This document shows, in pieces, positions 62,296-64,000 of a stretch of 64,000 nt of DNA; positions within the stretch are counted from its first letter, which is position 1; every line of letters begins with the position of its first letter. The notes under the pieces are model-generated. The model was not told the origin of the DNA, did not search any database, and saw nothing but the letters and a program-made list of their open reading frames with translations. The stretch comes from Dethiobacter sp. (lineage in GTDB: Bacteria > Bacillota > Dethiobacteria > Dethiobacterales > Dethiobacteraceae). The position numbers were made by a program, and so were the translations under genes. The DNA is taken from the NCBI GenBank assembly GCA_020725465.1, contig DYEY01000073.1:1-64000 (forward strand), given 5' to 3'.

Positions 62296-63053
62296 AGTAT
62301 CACCTCCCCGCTGCCAAATACGGGACCTTCCACACAAACTCTTTTATACTTCTGCCAGTCACCGGCAACGGCAGCAACCGTACATCCCTGGCAGGCTCCC
62401 ACGCCACAGGCCATACGGGCCTCCAGTGATACGTGACAGGGCACGCCACTGTTGCGGGCAATGCGGGCAACCTCACGCAGCATGGGCAGAGGCCCGCAGG
62501 CATAGACTTCCCCCTTTATCCGGTCAAGAATGGCCGGAAGCTCTTCAGTCACCAGGCCGCGACGGCCGGCAGACCCGTCGTCGGTGGTAAAGCGCAGGTC
62601 CGCCGCCAGAGCGGGCAACTCCGGCGGTATATAAAGGCTGCCGGTGTCTCTGGCGCCGGCCAGGAAAACAATCTCTTTACCCGCGCCTTTAAGCACCTTC
62701 GCCAGGTAAAAAAGCGGTGCTATGCCAATGCCGCCGGCCACCAGTACCGCTGTTTGGCCGGCCGGCAGCGGGAACCCTTTGCCAAGGGGCCCAAGCACAT
62801 TTAAAGAATCGCCGGGCTTTTTTTCTGCCAGCAGGTTTGTGCCGCGACCGGCCGGGTGAAAGAGGAGCACCACTTCACCGTCCACACAGTCATGAATGCT
62901 GAGCGGCCGGCGCAGCAGGGGATCGTGGGTCCTGCCCACCGCCACCTGCAGGAACTGCCCCGGCTCAGCCTCCATGTTCCCTGCAAAGGCCAGCCGGAAG
63001 ATACCATCAGCTACCTTTCTTATTTCCTTTATCCTATAATCTCCAACCGGCAT
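62292..63053 (-). CDS. pyrK: dihydroorotate dehydrogenase electron-transfer subunit PyrK
   Basis: A 253-residue FAD and 2Fe-2S protein. FAD-binding RRPLSIHD, NAD-binding AVLVAGGIGIAPLFYLAK, and the cluster motif CGVGACQGCTV ... CVEGPVF. It passes electrons from PyrD to NAD+. It overlaps pyrD by 4 bp and pyrC by 20 bp. Confidence 0.95.
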   Translation of the reverse strand: MPVGDYRIKEIRKVADGIFRLAFAGNMEAEPGQFLQVAVGRTHDPLLRRPLSIHDCVDGEVVLLFHPAGRGTNLLAEKKPGDSLNVLGPLGKGFPLPAGQTAVLVAGGIGIAPLFYLAKVLKGAGKEIVFLAGARDTGSLYIPPELPALAADLRFTTDDGSAGRRGLVTEELPAILDRIKGEVYACGPLPMLREVARIARNSGVPCHVSLEARMACGVGACQGCTVAAVAGDWQKYKRVCVEGPVFGSGEVIL

Positions 63054-64000
63054 ACTCGGCCTCCTCGTCTGTTTCGGTTACCCGACCGCCAGCCATAACA
63101 ACCCGGCCGCCAACCATGGTCAAAACCGGGAGCCCGTAAACTTCCAAGCCGTGGAAAGGTGAGTTTTTGCCCCGGGAATAAAACCGGTGGCGGTCGATGG
63201 TTTTCCTGGCGTCAGGGTCGATTATAACCAGATCGGCCTCCCTGCCGGGAGCAAGAGTGCCGTATGGCAGCCCGAGAACCCGCGCAGGGGCCGGGGACAT
63301 CCTTGTCACCAGCTGGTCAATGGTCATAATGCCGCTCCTGACCAGGTTTGTAAAAAGCAGCGGGAACGCCGTTTCCAGTCCCACCACACCGAACGGGGCC
63401 TCCCTGAACCCGGCGCTTTTTTCTTCTTCACTGTGGGGTGCGTGGTCGGTTGCCACCGCATCAACGGTACCGTCAACCAGGCCTTTCCTCAGCGCCTCCC
63501 GGTCTGCCGCGGTGCGCAGCGGCGGTTTCATTTTGGCCATGGTTCCGTAAGCGATAACCGCGTCATCGGTCAGAAGCAGGTGGTGAGGGGTTACCTCCGC
63601 AGTCACCGGGAGGCCCCTTTGTTTGGCGCTGCGGATTAATTCCACCGCGCCCGCCGTGGAAACATGCATAACATGCAGGGCCGCTCCCGTTTCCGCCACC
63701 AGGCGAAGGTCCCGCTTAAGCATTGCTTCTTCGGCCGCAGACGGCAGTCCGGCCAGGCCGAGGCGCTCCGCTACCGCCCCCTGGTGAACCTGCCCGTCAG
63801 CTGAAATCGATTCATCTTCACAATGCTGTAACAGGGGCAGGCCGAGCCGGCGGCACAGCAGCAGCGCTTTTTTTAGGATCCGGTCATCAGCCACGCCCCG
63901 GCCGTCATCGCTTACAGCAACCACCCCCGCCTTCTTCAGACCGGCCATATCGGTAAGCTCCCTGCCGGCGGACCCAAGGGTTATTGCTCCCACCGGCCAC
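63034..64000 (-). CDS. pyrC: dihydroorotase (5' end beyond the window)
   Basis: A partial gene: the last 322 residues are present and the frame is open to 64000, so about 100 N-terminal residues, including the first zinc-binding HxH, lie outside. GLPLLQHCEDESIS, ALHVMHVSTAGAVELIR and TAEVTPHHLLL carry zinc ligands; VDAVATDHAPHSEEEK has the catalytic Asp. It is the upstream member of the pyrCKDFE series visible here. Confidence 0.95.
   Translation of the reverse strand, partial: WPVGAITLGSAGRELTDMAGLKKAGVVAVSDDGRGVADDRILKKALLLCRRLGLPLLQHCEDESISADGQVHQGAVAERLGLAGLPSAAEEAMLKRDLRLVAETGAALHVMHVSTAGAVELIRSAKQRGLPVTAEVTPHHLLLTDDAVIAYGTMAKMKPPLRTAADREALRKGLVDGTVDAVATDHAPHSEEEKSAGFREAPFGVVGLETAFPLLFTNLVRSGIMTIDQLVTRMSPAPARVLGLPYGTLAPGREADLVIIDPDARKTIDRHRFYSRGKNSPFHGLEVYGLPVLTMVGGRVVMAGGRVTETDEEAEYAGWRL

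Overview
The window reads as a chromosome segment of an anaerobic, spore-forming, Gram-positive bacterium of the Desulfotomaculum/Pelotomaculum type (Peptococcaceae-like Clostridia). Evidence: sporulation genes (SpoIVFA/SpoIVFB, LonB, GerM-type lipoprotein, spore photoproduct lyase), a six-gene Rnf complex with a clostridial multi-cluster RnfB, a separate Mrp-type antiporter operon, an electron-transfer type PyrD/PyrK pair, and the racemase-gerM-rph-rdgB order known from Firmicutes. Every protein gene and tRNA I can support is on the minus strand, so transcription runs from right (64000) to left (1); the plus-strand open frames are shadows. DNA is fairly GC-rich except at the left edge.

Layout from left to right: (1) 1-2100, AT-richer accessory DNA with an OLD/AAA ATPase plus a small acidic-motif partner, a likely anti-phage pair placed directly behind rng. 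(2) 2120-16703, RNase G, two radical-SAM-associated proteins, SpoIVFB/SpoIVFA, the cell-shape set rodA-pbp2-mreD-mreC-mreB, radC, maf, a Gx transporter and ApbE flavin transferase. (3) 16807-24801, a promoter-led operon moaC-mrpE-F-G-mbhD-mbhE-B-C-D-D'-large antiporter subunit, i.e. an Mrp antiporter with MrpA split into pieces. (4) 24930-30033, rnfCDGEAB behind a roughly 280 nt structured leader. (5) 30389-42495, folC, valS, engB and a protein-quality block lonA-lonB-clpX-clpP-tig. (6) 42664-43075, four tRNAs. (7) 43179-48528, a FIST/HD-GYP signalling pair and a 2Fe-2S ASKHA activator. (8) 48661-48825, two tRNAs. (9) 49060-55400, rdgB, rph, gerM, murI, a DUF2179 protein, radA, splB. (10) 55463-59450, a MacB/FtsX-type ABC operon headed by an unlisted 47-residue ORF, and a BlaI/MecI-type repressor; both promoters carry the same TACTA-N7-TAGTA dyad. 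(11) 59516-64000, a lone hydrogenase maturation protease and the pyrimidine operon pyrC(partial)-K-D-F-E.

How it fits together: Rnf couples ferredoxin/NAD+ electron transfer to ion pumping, Mrp exchanges Na+ and H+, and ApbE attaches FMN to RnfG and RnfD, so the middle of the window is an ion-energetics neighbourhood. RnfG here carries two complete flavinylation motifs. Other points of interest are a 25-residue tandem repeat in the largest antiporter subunit, two genes (murI and that subunit) whose best starts are ATA and ATC behind good Shine-Dalgarno sites, and an ABC terminator hairpin that contains the splB ribosome-binding site. No rRNA, CRISPR array, transposase, integrase or prophage gene was seen.
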